From Mumia sp. ZJ1417 (GTDB lineage: Bacteria > Actinomycetota > Actinomycetes > Propionibacteriales > Nocardioidaceae), in contig NZ_CP059901.1 of assembly GCF_014127285.1 (NCBI RefSeq), positions 1,426,001-1,490,000 of the forward strand: a stretch of 64,000 nt of DNA, in the 5' to 3' direction. Shown here in pieces: positions 37,841-45,418 of this stretch. The notes under the pieces were generated by a model. The model searched no databases. It worked only from the letters and a program-made list of their open reading frames with translations, and was not told the origin of the DNA. Position 1 is the first letter of the stretch. Every line of letters begins with the position of its first letter. Made by a program: the position numbers and the translations under genes.

Positions 37841-39772
37841 GTGGCAGGCCGGATCCGCGAGGACGACATCGCAGCAGTGCGCGAACGCGCGCGGATCGAC
37901 GAGGTGGTCGAGCAGTACGTCACGCTCCGCAACGCCGGTGGCGGCTCGCGCAAGGGGCTCTGCCCGTTCCACGACGAGAAGTCGCCGTCGTTCAACGTCA
38001 CCCCGTCGCGCGGGATGTACTACTGCTTCGGCTGCGGCGAGGGCGGGGATGTCTTCACGTTCCTCCAGAAGATCGACCAGATCGGCTTCAGCGAGGCGGT
38101 CGAGCGGCTAGCGGCGAAGTACGGCATCACACTGACCTACGTCGACGGCCCGGTTGGCCCGCAGCGCGACTTCGCACAGCGTGGACGGCTGGTCAAGGCC
38201 AACGCCGCGGCTGCGGAGTTCTTCGTCGAGCAGCTCGCGAGCGGCAAGGGCTCGCTCACCGGGCGCCAGTTCCTCGCCGACCGCGGCTTCGGGCGGGAGA
38301 CGGCCGAGCGCTTCGGTGTCGGGTTCGCCCCGCGCGACGGTGAGGCGCTCCTGCGCAACCTGCGCGATCGCGGCTTCGACGAGGAGGACCTCGTCACTGC
38401 CGGGCTGGTGGCGCGCAACAGCCGAGGCGCGTACGACCGCTTCCGCGGGCGGCTGATCTGGCCGATCCGCGACGCGTCGGGTGATGTCGTCGGGTTCGGT
38501 GCGCGGCGGTTGTTCGACGACGACCGCATCGAGGCGAAGTACCTCAACACCCCCGAGACCCCGCTCTACAAGAAGAGCCAGGTCCTGTATGGCGTCGACC
38601 TGGCCCGCAAGGCCATCTCGCAGTCCAGCCAGGCGGTCATCGTCGAGGGCTACACCGACGTGATGGCATGCCATGAGGCGGGCGTCGGCACTGCGGTCGC
38701 GACCTGCGGGACGGCGTTCGGCGACGAGCACGGCCGGATCCTGCGGCGGCTGCTCCTCGACCACGAGGCGATGCGCGGCGAGGTGATCTTCACCTTCGAC
38801 GGCGACGAGGCCGGCCAGAAGGCCGCGATGAGGGCGTTCGATGGTGACGAGCAGTTCGTCGCCCAGACCTACGTCGCGGTGCAGGGTGACGGTCTCGACC
38901 CCTGTGACCTGCGTCTGCAGCAGGGAGACGCGGCCGTGCGCGAGCTGGTGGCCTCCCGGATCCCGCTGTACCGCTTCGTGCTGCGCAACGTCGTCGCACG
39001 CTACGACCTCGACCATGCCGACCAGCGGGTCGACGCGCTGCGTGCGTCGGTCGCTCTCGTCTCCTCCGTGCGCGACCGAGGCAAGGTCGAGCAGTTCGTC
39101 CGCGAGATCGCGTCGACGGTCGGCATCGAGATCGACGAGGTGCGCCGTGAGCTCGGGGACGTCAAGAAACGCCCCGCGCCTCGGACGAACGCCCGGACGT
39201 CGACCCGGACGAACGGGGCGGCCGCCCCGTCCGCTCACTCGGCGCCCACGGAGCCTGCCGGCGAGGAGCGCCCCGTGCGCGCGCCGGTGCCGAGCTTCGG
39301 GGAGCCCCGTTTCGCCGACGAGCGCGAGCTTCTGAAGGTGGTCGTCCAGCACCCCCACCTCATCACGCCCCACGCCGACGGGCTCGACACCGACGACTTC
39401 ACGCACCCGCACGCGATCGCCGTCTGGGCGGCCGCCGCCACGGAGGGCTTCCCGTCGAAGCCCGACGAGTCGTGGGCGGCTCGCGTCCGCGGTCACGTCG
39501 ACGACACAGACGTGCAGCGGGTGCTCGCACACCTGTCGCTCGATCCGCTGCGCGCCACCGGCGCACCTGACACCGTGCTCGTCGACGCGCTCGTCGCGCG
39601 TGTGCAGGAGCTCACAGTGCTGCGCCACATCGCGGCGGTGAAGTCCAAGCTCCAGCGGACGAACCCGCTCGAGTCCGCCACCGAGTACAACCGCATGTTC
39701 GGCGACCTCGTGGCACTCGAGCAGCAACGCCGCCAGCTCCGCGAGAAGGCCATCGGCGGCTCGCTGCTCTGA
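37841..39772 (+). CDS. dnaG: DNA primase
   Basis: Makes RNA primers for replication. 643 residues from GTG 37841. The CHC2 zinc domain has LCPFHDEKSPSFNV and YYCFGCGEGGDV. The TOPRIM domain has VIVEGYTDVMACHEAGV and TFDGDEAGQKAA. The C-terminal helicase-binding region begins after a low-complexity Arg/Thr/Ala linker near residue 440. Confidence 0.96.
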   Translation: MAGRIREDDIAAVRERARIDEVVEQYVTLRNAGGGSRKGLCPFHDEKSPSFNVTPSRGMYYCFGCGEGGDVFTFLQKIDQIGFSEAVERLAAKYGITLTYVDGPVGPQRDFAQRGRLVKANAAAAEFFVEQLASGKGSLTGRQFLADRGFGRETAERFGVGFAPRDGEALLRNLRDRGFDEEDLVTAGLVARNSRGAYDRFRGRLIWPIRDASGDVVGFGARRLFDDDRIEAKYLNTPETPLYKKSQVLYGVDLARKAISQSSQAVIVEGYTDVMACHEAGVGTAVATCGTAFGDEHGRILRRLLLDHEAMRGEVIFTFDGDEAGQKAAMRAFDGDEQFVAQTYVAVQGDGLDPCDLRLQQGDAAVRELVASRIPLYRFVLRNVVARYDLDHADQRVDALRASVALVSSVRDRGKVEQFVREIASTVGIEIDEVRRELGDVKKRPAPRTNARTSTRTNGAAAPSAHSAPTEPAGEERPVRAPVPSFGEPRFADERELLKVVVQHPHLITPHADGLDTDDFTHPHAIAVWAAAATEGFPSKPDESWAARVRGHVDDTDVQRVLAHLSLDPLRATGAPDTVLVDALVARVQELTVLRHIAAVKSKLQRTNPLESATEYNRMFGDLVALEQQRRQLREKAIGGSLL

Positions 39773-39887
39773 GTCGGCGGTCCTCTCGGTTGCTCGGTTC
39801 GTCCCCGGTTCCAGCAGGTGCCGCGGTGTCCACAGATGCCGTCGTGCGGGGCCCCGAAGGGGTCGTGCCACTGCCCAGACTGGCGCC

Positions 39888-40772
39888 ATGACCTCACTCG
39901 GCCCGACCTTCTCGCCCCTGTCCACCGCGCCCTCGCCGTCCGCGTACGCCCACGCACTCACCGCCGTCCCGTTGCTGAGCGCACAAGAGGAGGTGGCGCT
40001 CGCCGAGACGTACGCCGCGGGGCGCGCGGCCCGTGAGCGTCTGCTGTCCGCTGAGGTCGCGGACGGCGCGCGGGAGGCCCTGGCGGAGGTCGTCGCGCAG
40101 GGAGCACGGGCACGCACCCACCTTGTCCTCGCCAACGTCCGCCTCGTGGTCTCGTTCGCGCGGCGGCTCGACGAGTGCGGCGTGCCGTTCGCCGACCTGG
40201 TCCAGGAGGGGGTCGTCGGTCTGATCCGGGCGGTCGAGGGGTTCGACCCCTCTCGGGGGTTCCGCTTCTCGACCTACGCCGCGCCGTGGGTGAAACGACA
40301 CATCGCCGATGCGGCGGGGTCCCGGCGCGTGGTGCGGCTCCCTCCCAAGGCCGAGCTCCAGGTGGTCGCGTGCCGGGAGGTCGCCGAGACGCTGCACCGC
40401 GAGTCCGGCCGTGCGCCGTCGGCGGGGGCGGTCGCCGAGCGGGTCGGGATCCCCGAAGACCGGGTCGAGAGGCTGCTCGCTGCCGACACCGTGCCCGTGT
40501 CCCTCGACGCGCTCGAGAGCGACGTGGTCGCAGCTCGCGGCGAGGCCCTCGACCCCCGGGTGTGCTGGGCCATCAGAGAGGCGCTCGCGGTGCTTCCCGA
40601 GGTCGAGCGCGAGGTCGTGGAGCGTCGCTTCGGGATCGACGGCGGGGGAGCGCGTTCCCTCCGCGCGGTCGCGCTCGAGCTCGACTGCGGTCTCGACGTC
40701 GTGCGCGCTCAGGAGCAGCGAGCGCTCCAGACCCTCAGAGACCACCCGGCGGTCGCGATGGTGGCGCCGTGA
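39888..40772 (+). CDS. Divergent sigma-70 family factor
   Basis: A 294-residue sigma factor. Region 2 is recognisable: NVRLVVSFARRLDECGVPFADLVQEGVVGLIRAVEGF and FRFSTYAAPWVKRHI. Regions 3 and 4 are present (PEVEREVVERRFGIDGGG, then a helix-turn-helix). Compared with group 1/2 factors, region 2.4 reads APWVKRHIAD in place of the usual WWIRQAI and the region 4.2 recognition helix is LDVVRAQEQRAL in place of RERVRQIE, so its promoters should differ from consensus. It has a proline-rich N-terminal tip. Position after dnaG resembles the principal sigma locus of other bacteria. TGATG overlap couples it to the next gene. Confidence 0.82.
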   Translation: MTSLGPTFSPLSTAPSPSAYAHALTAVPLLSAQEEVALAETYAAGRAARERLLSAEVADGAREALAEVVAQGARARTHLVLANVRLVVSFARRLDECGVPFADLVQEGVVGLIRAVEGFDPSRGFRFSTYAAPWVKRHIADAAGSRRVVRLPPKAELQVVACREVAETLHRESGRAPSAGAVAERVGIPEDRVERLLAADTVPVSLDALESDVVAARGEALDPRVCWAIREALAVLPEVEREVVERRFGIDGGGARSLRAVALELDCGLDVVRAQEQRALQTLRDHPAVAMVAP

Positions 40773-40789
40773 TGGACCAAGATGGCTGC

Positions 40790-41338
40790 ATGGCGACGGC
40801 GCGCAAGATTCCGAAGCAGATCCGGCGAGCGATCGAGGCCGAGCACTCCGAGCGGGTCCTCGCGGCGCAGCAGGACGTTGCCGAGCACTGGCACGTGGGC
40901 ACCGATGCCGCCCTCCACCTCGCGGCCGATACCGACCACCTGCGCGTGCCCTGGGAGCAGGTGGAGTCGCTGTCGTGGGATGCCGAGGCATCCACCGTGA
41001 CCGTCCAGTGGGGCGGCAGCGACGCGATCCACCGCGAGGTCGTGGCGTTCGACGGGCCTGGTCGGCTCGTCGAGCTCGCACGCGAGCGGGTGGACGCGAG
41101 CATCGTCGCGAGTGCGCGCGAGACAGTGGAGGGGGCCCGTGACACGGTGACCGTCGTTGCCCGGCGCTCACCGACGCGTCGCGGGCCGCTGACCTTCTCG
41201 TACGTGCTCGACCAAGGCCTCTCGTCCGACGATCCACACGTCAGGGAGGCGACCGCTCGGGCACTCGCGTCCGTCCAGGACGACCTCGGCCTGCGCGGCG
41301 ATGCGGGCCTCGGCGGCGCCGAGGAGGAGCGCCCATGA
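40790..41338 (+). CDS. Uncharacterised protein coupled to sigma gene
   Basis: A 182-residue protein (MATARKIPKQIRRAIEAEHS start). The first 95 residues look like a beta-rich sensor of the sort VAEHWHVGTDAALHL...VPWEQVESLSWDAE, a pattern seen in small actinobacterial unknowns with a PH-like fold. ATG 40772 overlaps the sigma stop and would add six residues. Function unknown; co-translation with the sigma factor makes a regulatory partner conceivable, but nothing in the sequence shows anti-sigma features. Confidence 0.72.
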   Translation: MATARKIPKQIRRAIEAEHSERVLAAQQDVAEHWHVGTDAALHLAADTDHLRVPWEQVESLSWDAEASTVTVQWGGSDAIHREVVAFDGPGRLVELARERVDASIVASARETVEGARDTVTVVARRSPTRRGPLTFSYVLDQGLSSDDPHVREATARALASVQDDLGLRGDAGLGGAEEERP

Positions 41339-41352
41339 GACGGGACCCCGGT

Positions 41353-41382
41353 TTGGGGTCCAGGGACAACGCTTGCTAGGCT
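41353..41382 (+). promoter_or_regulatory. Promoter of tRNA-Asn
   Basis: TTGGGG at 41353-41358, 18 bases, TAGGCT at 41377-41382; the tRNA starts 20 bases later. The -35 is the same as that of the tRNA-Gln promoter. Confidence 0.6.
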
Positions 41383-41401
41383 AGCGGTCGCTCGAGAGCA
41401 T

Positions 41402-41474
41402 TCCCCTGTAGCTCAATTGGCAGAGCAGCCGGCTGTTAACCGGCAGGTTACTGGTTCGAGTCCAGTCGGGGGAG
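41402..41474 (+). tRNA. tRNA-Asn (GTT)
   Basis: A 73-base cloverleaf: acceptor TCCCCTG with CGGGGGA, anticodon GTT at 41435-41437, T loop TTCGAGT. CCA not encoded. Confidence 0.96.
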
Positions 41475-41480
41475 CAAGAG

Positions 41481-41523
41481 AAACGGTCCGGCCAGCGGAG
41501 AGATCCGCAGGCCGGACCGTTTT
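41481..41523. terminator. Bidirectional terminator, tRNA-Asn and PIG-L gene
   Basis: AACGGTCCGGCC pairs with GGCCGGACCGTT around an inner GCGGA/TCCGC hairpin; TTTT follows on the plus strand and A-rich bases precede it. It serves tRNA-Asn and the convergent deacetylase. Confidence 0.85.
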
Positions 41524-41552
41524 GCATGTGCTGGTGCCCCTCTGCGAGTGCC

Positions 41553-42305
41553 TCAGTCCTCCGGGAGGGCCAGCGGGAGGACTTCGAACGACGTCGCATA
41601 ACGCACGCCCATCGCGGTGCCCGCCGGCTCGGCCATCGACCCGAGGAACGCGGCCGGGTCGAAGTCGACCCACCCGAGCCCGTCGAGGTACGCCTTGTGG
41701 GCACGCAGCGACGCCACGCCCGCGTCGAAGGTGGCGGAGATGTCGACGCCGTGCCGGGCGTCGGGGGAGCCCGCGACCCAGACGGCGCGAACGCCGCCCC
41801 AGGGCTCGACACCCGCCTCGTGGAAGACCCACCGGTTGCCGGCGTCGCGGACCGCGTCGACGGTCGCCCGGCCGACGGCGATGTGGTCGGCCTGGTTGAG
41901 GAACCCGTTCGGGAAGGTTGGGTGGAAGTTGCCCGTGATGACGATGTCGGGTCGGTGCACCCGCACCTGCCGGGCGATCACCCGGCGCAGCGGGACCCCG
42001 TACTCGACGATCCCGTCGGGCAGCCCGAGGAACTCCACGGTGTCGACACCGACGATCCGCGCGGACTCGATCTGCTCGGCCGTCCGCACCGTGCGGGTGA
42101 CCTCGGGCTCCATCCCGTCGATACCGGCCTCGCCGCTGGTCACCATGCAGTAGATGACGCGCTTGCCCTGTGCCGTCCACCGGGCGACGGCTGCAGCGGC
42201 TCCGAACTCCATGTCGTCGGGATGAGCCACGACGGCGAGGGCGGTCTCCCAGTCCTCGTCGAGCGGCTGGAGGGCTGCGGGACTTCCGCGCTGCTCGTCG
42301 GTCAT
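41553..42305 (-). CDS. PIG-L family deacetylase (LmbE-like)
   Basis: A 250-residue zinc-dependent N-deacetylase. VVAHPDDMEFG near residues 25-35 has the AHPDD metal motif. QADHIAVGRATVDAV supplies the second His. The family includes MshB and Mca of mycothiol metabolism and lincomycin-type LmbE enzymes; this protein is closer in length and start to general LmbE-like forms. It lies between tRNA-Asn and tRNA-Met. Confidence 0.9.
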   Translation of the reverse strand: MTDEQRGSPAALQPLDEDWETALAVVAHPDDMEFGAAAAVARWTAQGKRVIYCMVTSGEAGIDGMEPEVTRTVRTAEQIESARIVGVDTVEFLGLPDGIVEYGVPLRRVIARQVRVHRPDIVITGNFHPTFPNGFLNQADHIAVGRATVDAVRDAGNRWVFHEAGVEPWGGVRAVWVAGSPDARHGVDISATFDAGVASLRAHKAYLDGLGWVDFDPAAFLGSMAEPAGTAMGVRYATSFEVLPLALPED

Positions 42306-42377
42306 CTTGCGATCGTAGGTCGGATGCGGCCGCCCTGCCGCCTGCCTGGGCGCCGGCCACTAGGCTGTGCTCCGCGA

Positions 42378-42455
42378 GGGGCGGTAGCTCAGCTGGTCAG
42401 AGCAGCGGACTCATAATCCGTCAGGTCGTGGGTTCGAGCCCCACCCGCCCCACCA
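42378..42455 (+). tRNA. tRNA-Met (CAT), elongator
   Basis: Acceptor GGGGCGG pairs with CCGCCCC and CCA is encoded (42453-42455). The anticodon is CAT at 42412-42414. The loop CTCATAA and paired first acceptor bases fit elongator Met; a lysidine-modified Ile tRNA also has CAT and cannot be fully excluded. A TAGGCT -10-like box is at 42361-42366. Confidence 0.88.
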
Positions 42456-42476
42456 CGCCCGTCGGGAGGAACCAGG

Positions 42477-42752
42477 ATGACGATGCCGCAGGACCCGTTC
42501 GAGCGGGCGGGGTCCTCGCTCCTGTACGCCGTGTCGTCACCCTCGTCGAGCATCGCGACGGCGATGGCCGAGGTGGCGCAGCGGCTTCAGGACCTCGCGT
42601 CCCAGGAGTCCGCGAACGAGATCCTCTCCGTGAGCCACGACGTCACGGTCATCACCGCCGGCGACGACGAGGGCGGGGTGAAGGCCGCATTCACCGGAAA
42701 GTCGCGACCTCGCGAGTACGTCGTCTCGGCGCTCGCGACGATCCGCGCCTGA
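42477..42752 (+). CDS. Small uncharacterised protein
   Basis: A 91-residue protein (MTMPQDPFERAGSSLLYAVS start), helical in its centre (SIATAMAEVAQRLQDLAS). I do not recognise a family. GGGAGGAACCAGG precedes the ATG and codon use is normal for this genome, so it is probably real. It follows tRNA-Met by 21 bases. Confidence 0.6.
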   Translation: MTMPQDPFERAGSSLLYAVSSPSSSIATAMAEVAQRLQDLASQESANEILSVSHDVTVITAGDDEGGVKAAFTGKSRPREYVVSALATIRA

Positions 42753-42761
42753 GCCTGCCGG

Positions 42762-43430
42762 TCAACCGGCGAGCGGCCCCGGCGACAGCGATGCCAGCGC
42801 CTCGGCGACCGGCACGTCGCCGCCCACCACCTCGAAGGTCGTTCGTACGGTCGACGGTGTCTCGAGAGCCACGGCGATCACCTCCGCGACGTCGGCGCGG
42901 GGGATCGAGCCGCGCCCGACGGAGTCGCCGACCGTGACCCTCCCTGTCCCCGGATCGTCCGTGAGGCCGCCCGGGCGCACGATCGTCCAGTCGAGCGCAC
43001 TCGCCCGCACCGCGTCGTCGGCCTCGCCCTTGGCTGCGAGATAGACCTGGAACACGTCGTCGGAGCTCGCGTCGCCCTGGCCCGCGCCCATGGACGAGAC
43101 CACGACGAACCGGTACGCCCCGACGAGCTGCGCCGCCGCGGCCAGGAGGACGGCCCCGTCGCGGTCGACCGTCCACTTGCGCTCCACGCCCGATCCCGAC
43201 CCTGCGCCGGCGGCGAAGACGGCGGCATCGGCGCCGCCGAGCGCGTCGGCGACCTGGGTCGCGCTCGCGCTCTCAAGGTCGACGAGCACGGGCGAGCCGC
43301 CCGCGGCCGTGACGTCGTCGGCGTGCTCGGGCTTCCTGATGAGGCCGACGACCTCGTGACCGGCGTCGGCGAGCTTGCGGGTCAGCAGCAGCGCGATCTT
43401 GCCGTGGCCCCCCGCGATGGCGACCTTCAT
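42762..43430 (-). CDS. NAD(P)-binding atypical SDR
   Basis: A 222-residue NmrA/YhfK-like Rossmann protein. IAGGHGKIALLLTRKLADAGH near residues 4-24 is the dinucleotide fold. FVVVSSMGAG is the central strand and DWTIVRPGGLTDDPGTG the typical C-terminal signature. It lacks a classical YxxxK, so it may act as a redox sensor or reductase. Convergent with the preceding small gene. Confidence 0.87.
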   Translation of the reverse strand: MKVAIAGGHGKIALLLTRKLADAGHEVVGLIRKPEHADDVTAAGGSPVLVDLESASATQVADALGGADAAVFAAGAGSGSGVERKWTVDRDGAVLLAAAAQLVGAYRFVVVSSMGAGQGDASSDDVFQVYLAAKGEADDAVRASALDWTIVRPGGLTDDPGTGRVTVGDSVGRGSIPRADVAEVIAVALETPSTVRTTFEVVGGDVPVAEALASLSPGPLAG

Positions 43431-43631
43431 GCACGTCCCTCCCGTCGTACGGGCGTCTTGTCGTGAGCATCTGAGCCCCCGAGAAGGCGGGCCCGTCGCT
43501 CCCGTTCATCCTGCCACGACAACCCCGTACACAGGCGACCGTGGTGCCGAACCCCAGGATGCGGCACAATAGGGCGCAGTGCTTCGGTCCGAGGACGTTG
43601 GGGAAGGCGGATCTCGAACCAGGAGGCACTG

Positions 43632-44132
43632 ATGAGCAACGCCACCCTGGGCGTCCTGTACGTCCACTCAGCACCGTCGGCGCTCTGCCCGCACGTCGAG
43701 TGGGCCGTCGCCGGCGTATTTGGCGCGCCCGCGGCACTGCAGTGGTCTCCGCAGCCCGCTGAGCCGGGCGCCTATCGCTGCGAGCTCTCCTGGCAGGGCC
43801 CGGCGGGCACTGCCGCGACCCTGACCTCCGCACTGCGCGGATGGGAGCGCCTGCGCTTCGAGTCGACCGAGGAGCCGACAGCCCAGACCGAGGGTGCTCG
43901 CTACTCCTCGACGCCGTCGCTCGGGGTGTTCCACGCGGTCATCGGCAGCCATGGCGACGTGATGGTGCACGAGGAGCGGATCAAGGCCGCGATGGCCCGT
44001 GCCGCAGCCGGCGAGGTCGACCTCGAAGCCGAGCTCGACACGCTCCTCGGCCGGCCTTGGGACGACGAGCTCGAGGCGTTCCGCCACGCCGGCGACGGCG
44101 CGCCCGTACGGTGGCTCCACCAGGTCGGATGA
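43632..44132 (+). CDS. DUF3145 family protein
   Basis: A 166-residue actinobacterial protein with the family opening GVLYVHSAPSALCPHVEWA and the central LGVFHAVIGSHGDVMVHEER. Function unknown. In Streptomyces it lies just past fabF at the end of the fasR-fabD-fabH-acpP-fabF cluster (SCO2386-SCO2391). Here it is separated from the fasR-like gene only by a membrane protein and a defective ACP-like gene, which marks where the cluster used to be. GAGGCACTG precedes the ATG. Confidence 0.88.
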   Translation: MSNATLGVLYVHSAPSALCPHVEWAVAGVFGAPAALQWSPQPAEPGAYRCELSWQGPAGTAATLTSALRGWERLRFESTEEPTAQTEGARYSSTPSLGVFHAVIGSHGDVMVHEERIKAAMARAAAGEVDLEAELDTLLGRPWDDELEAFRHAGDGAPVRWLHQVG

Positions 44133-44143
44133 GACGGTCGGCG

Positions 44144-44680
44144 TCAGCCGATCTCGACGCGCGCGCTCGGCGAGGTGAAGCCGTCACCGACGACACGGAA
44201 CTCCCACGAGCCCGTCCGGCTCGTCACGATCCACGTTGAGAACGTCCCGCCCTTGCGGGTCGTTGCGGTGACGGGGAAGTCTCCCCACTCGCCGTCCTGA
44301 CCCTCACGGCGCTGGACCTGCAGCGTCGACCCGGCACCCAGCTCGGGGGCGCGGCCGGTGAACTCGATGCGCTCACCCGGACCGACCGCGTCGCTCGATG
44401 CCTCGAACCGGGGATCCTTCGGCTTCGGCGAGGACGTCGTCGGCGGTGGTGTCGTCGGGGCGGGCGTGGTCTCCGTCGGTTCCTCCGGCTCGTCCGTCTC
44501 CTCGCTCGCGGCCGGGGCCGAGGGAGTCGGCTCAGCCTTGAAGCCGAGTGCGCGGATCGCCGATGCCCCGGCGAACCCGAAGATCAGTCCCATCGCGATC
44601 CCGGCGCCCACGAGACCGAGCACGATCTTGAGCACGAGGCGGTTGCGCGCTCCGTCGGCGGAGTCGCTGCTCAGATCCAT
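44144..44680 (-). CDS. Membrane-anchored protein with Pro/Thr-rich stalk
   Basis: A 178-residue protein from ATG 44680 (GAGGAGGGG upstream). Short cytoplasmic end, one helix (VLKIVLGLVGAGIAMGLIFG), then a 60-residue stalk rich in Pro, Thr, Glu and Ala, and an extracellular beta-sandwich-like domain (about 90-178, with RIEFTGRAPEL and GSWEFRVVGDGF). It resembles Ig-like surface proteins. No family recognised. Confidence 0.7.
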   Translation of the reverse strand: MDLSSDSADGARNRLVLKIVLGLVGAGIAMGLIFGFAGASAIRALGFKAEPTPSAPAASEETDEPEEPTETTPAPTTPPPTTSSPKPKDPRFEASSDAVGPGERIEFTGRAPELGAGSTLQVQRREGQDGEWGDFPVTATTRKGGTFSTWIVTSRTGSWEFRVVGDGFTSPSARVEIG

Positions 44681-44751
44681 CAAGGTGCCCCTCCTCGCTG
44701 ATCGGCCTCCATCATGACAAACGACCGAAGCCCGGACACAGGGGGCGTGGG

Positions 44752-44799
44752 TCAGCCCGATGCGAGCTCTCGCTCTCAGCCCGATGCGAGCTCTCGCTC
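44752..44799. repeat. 24-bp perfect tandem duplication at the ACP gene end
   Basis: Bases 44752-44775 are repeated exactly at 44776-44799. The second unit holds the last seven codons and stop of the ACP-like gene; the first lies just past the stop. A recent slippage or duplication event. Confidence 0.9.
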
Positions 44800-45027
44800 G
44801 ACGTGAGCCACCACATCCCCCACCGTCCCCGACAACGCGGCCACGGGAACGCGGACGTCGAAGCGCTCCTCGATCCCGAGGGAGAGCGCGCCGAGCGACA
44901 ACGGGCCCATCCGGAGATCGTCGACGAACGACGACGACAGGCTCAGCACGCCGGGCGCTCGGCCGGGTGCGATCTGGTCGACGATCGCGGTGAGCTCCTC
45001 GACGACGGACGACGCTGGCGTGTGCAT
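44776..45027 (-). CDS. Acyl carrier-like protein lacking the phosphopantetheine serine
   Basis: An 83-residue ACP-fold protein from ATG 45027. SFVDDLRMGPLSLGALSLGI then EERFDVRVP aligns with the ACP helix 2 pattern of SFxDDLxxDSL...EERFDV. The DSL that carries 4'-phosphopantetheine reads GPL: Asp-Ser is replaced by Gly-Pro. The holo form cannot be made at this site. It occupies the place of acpP next to the FasR-like gene, so it is either a decayed acpP or a protein reused for binding. GAGGAC lies before the ATG. A 24-bp duplication sits at its end. Confidence 0.82.
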   Translation of the reverse strand: MHTPASSVVEELTAIVDQIAPGRAPGVLSLSSSFVDDLRMGPLSLGALSLGIEERFDVRVPVAALSGTVGDVVAHVERELASG

Positions 45028-45074
45028 GGGGAAGTCCTCAGGTGGACGAGAGACGGTACAAAGGCCGACCATGC

Positions 45075-45110
45075 GCCGCCGGCCGCGTCCACCTGGACGC
45101 GGCCGGCGGC
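45075..45110. other. 17-bp perfect hairpin in the fasR-ACP gap
   Basis: Bases 45075-45091 pair exactly with 45094-45110 across a two-base loop. It lies 48 bases before the ACP-like start, in the 384-base gap (45028-45411) between it and the regulator. The gap holds no credible gene. It could end the fasR transcript or fold in the ACP leader. Confidence 0.6.
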
Positions 45111-45399
45111 GTCGCAAGGGCGACCCCCGAACGCCCCTGCGAGGCCGTGCTCGTTGCGCAGCCCGTCACCGCCTGGCGGTGCCGGCCCCCGTTGAGGCCG
45201 CTGTGCGGCCGCCGCGCACTCCTCCGACGAAACCTCGGATTGGGTCCGCTCCGAGCCGCGTAGGTCGGAACCCCGGCCTAGTGGCGGGGGAGTAGATCCT
45301 CAACCGTGGTCACGACGACGAATCACGAGCACGTCACCAAGACTGCCTGTGACGGCCCCGGAATCACGAAGGGGACTTGGCACAAAATACTCACGGTCG

Positions 45400-45418
45400 G
45401 TTGTGGGGTTCCTACAAC
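45400..45418. promoter_or_regulatory. FasR-box-like palindrome overlapping the regulator stop
   Basis: GTTGTGGGGTTCCTACAAC has GTTGT/ACAAC arms 9 bases apart. It lies just at the end of the FasR-like gene, where FasR binds before fabD in Streptomyces. It is a candidate for a retained operator after loss of fabD. The exact FasR consensus is not to hand. Confidence 0.4.

Noticed and set aside
42378-42455. tRNA with CAT as Ile2 (lysidine) or initiator Met.
   Set aside because: First acceptor bases pair, which excludes the initiator; loop and arms fit elongator Met better than Ile2, though identity needs a model score.
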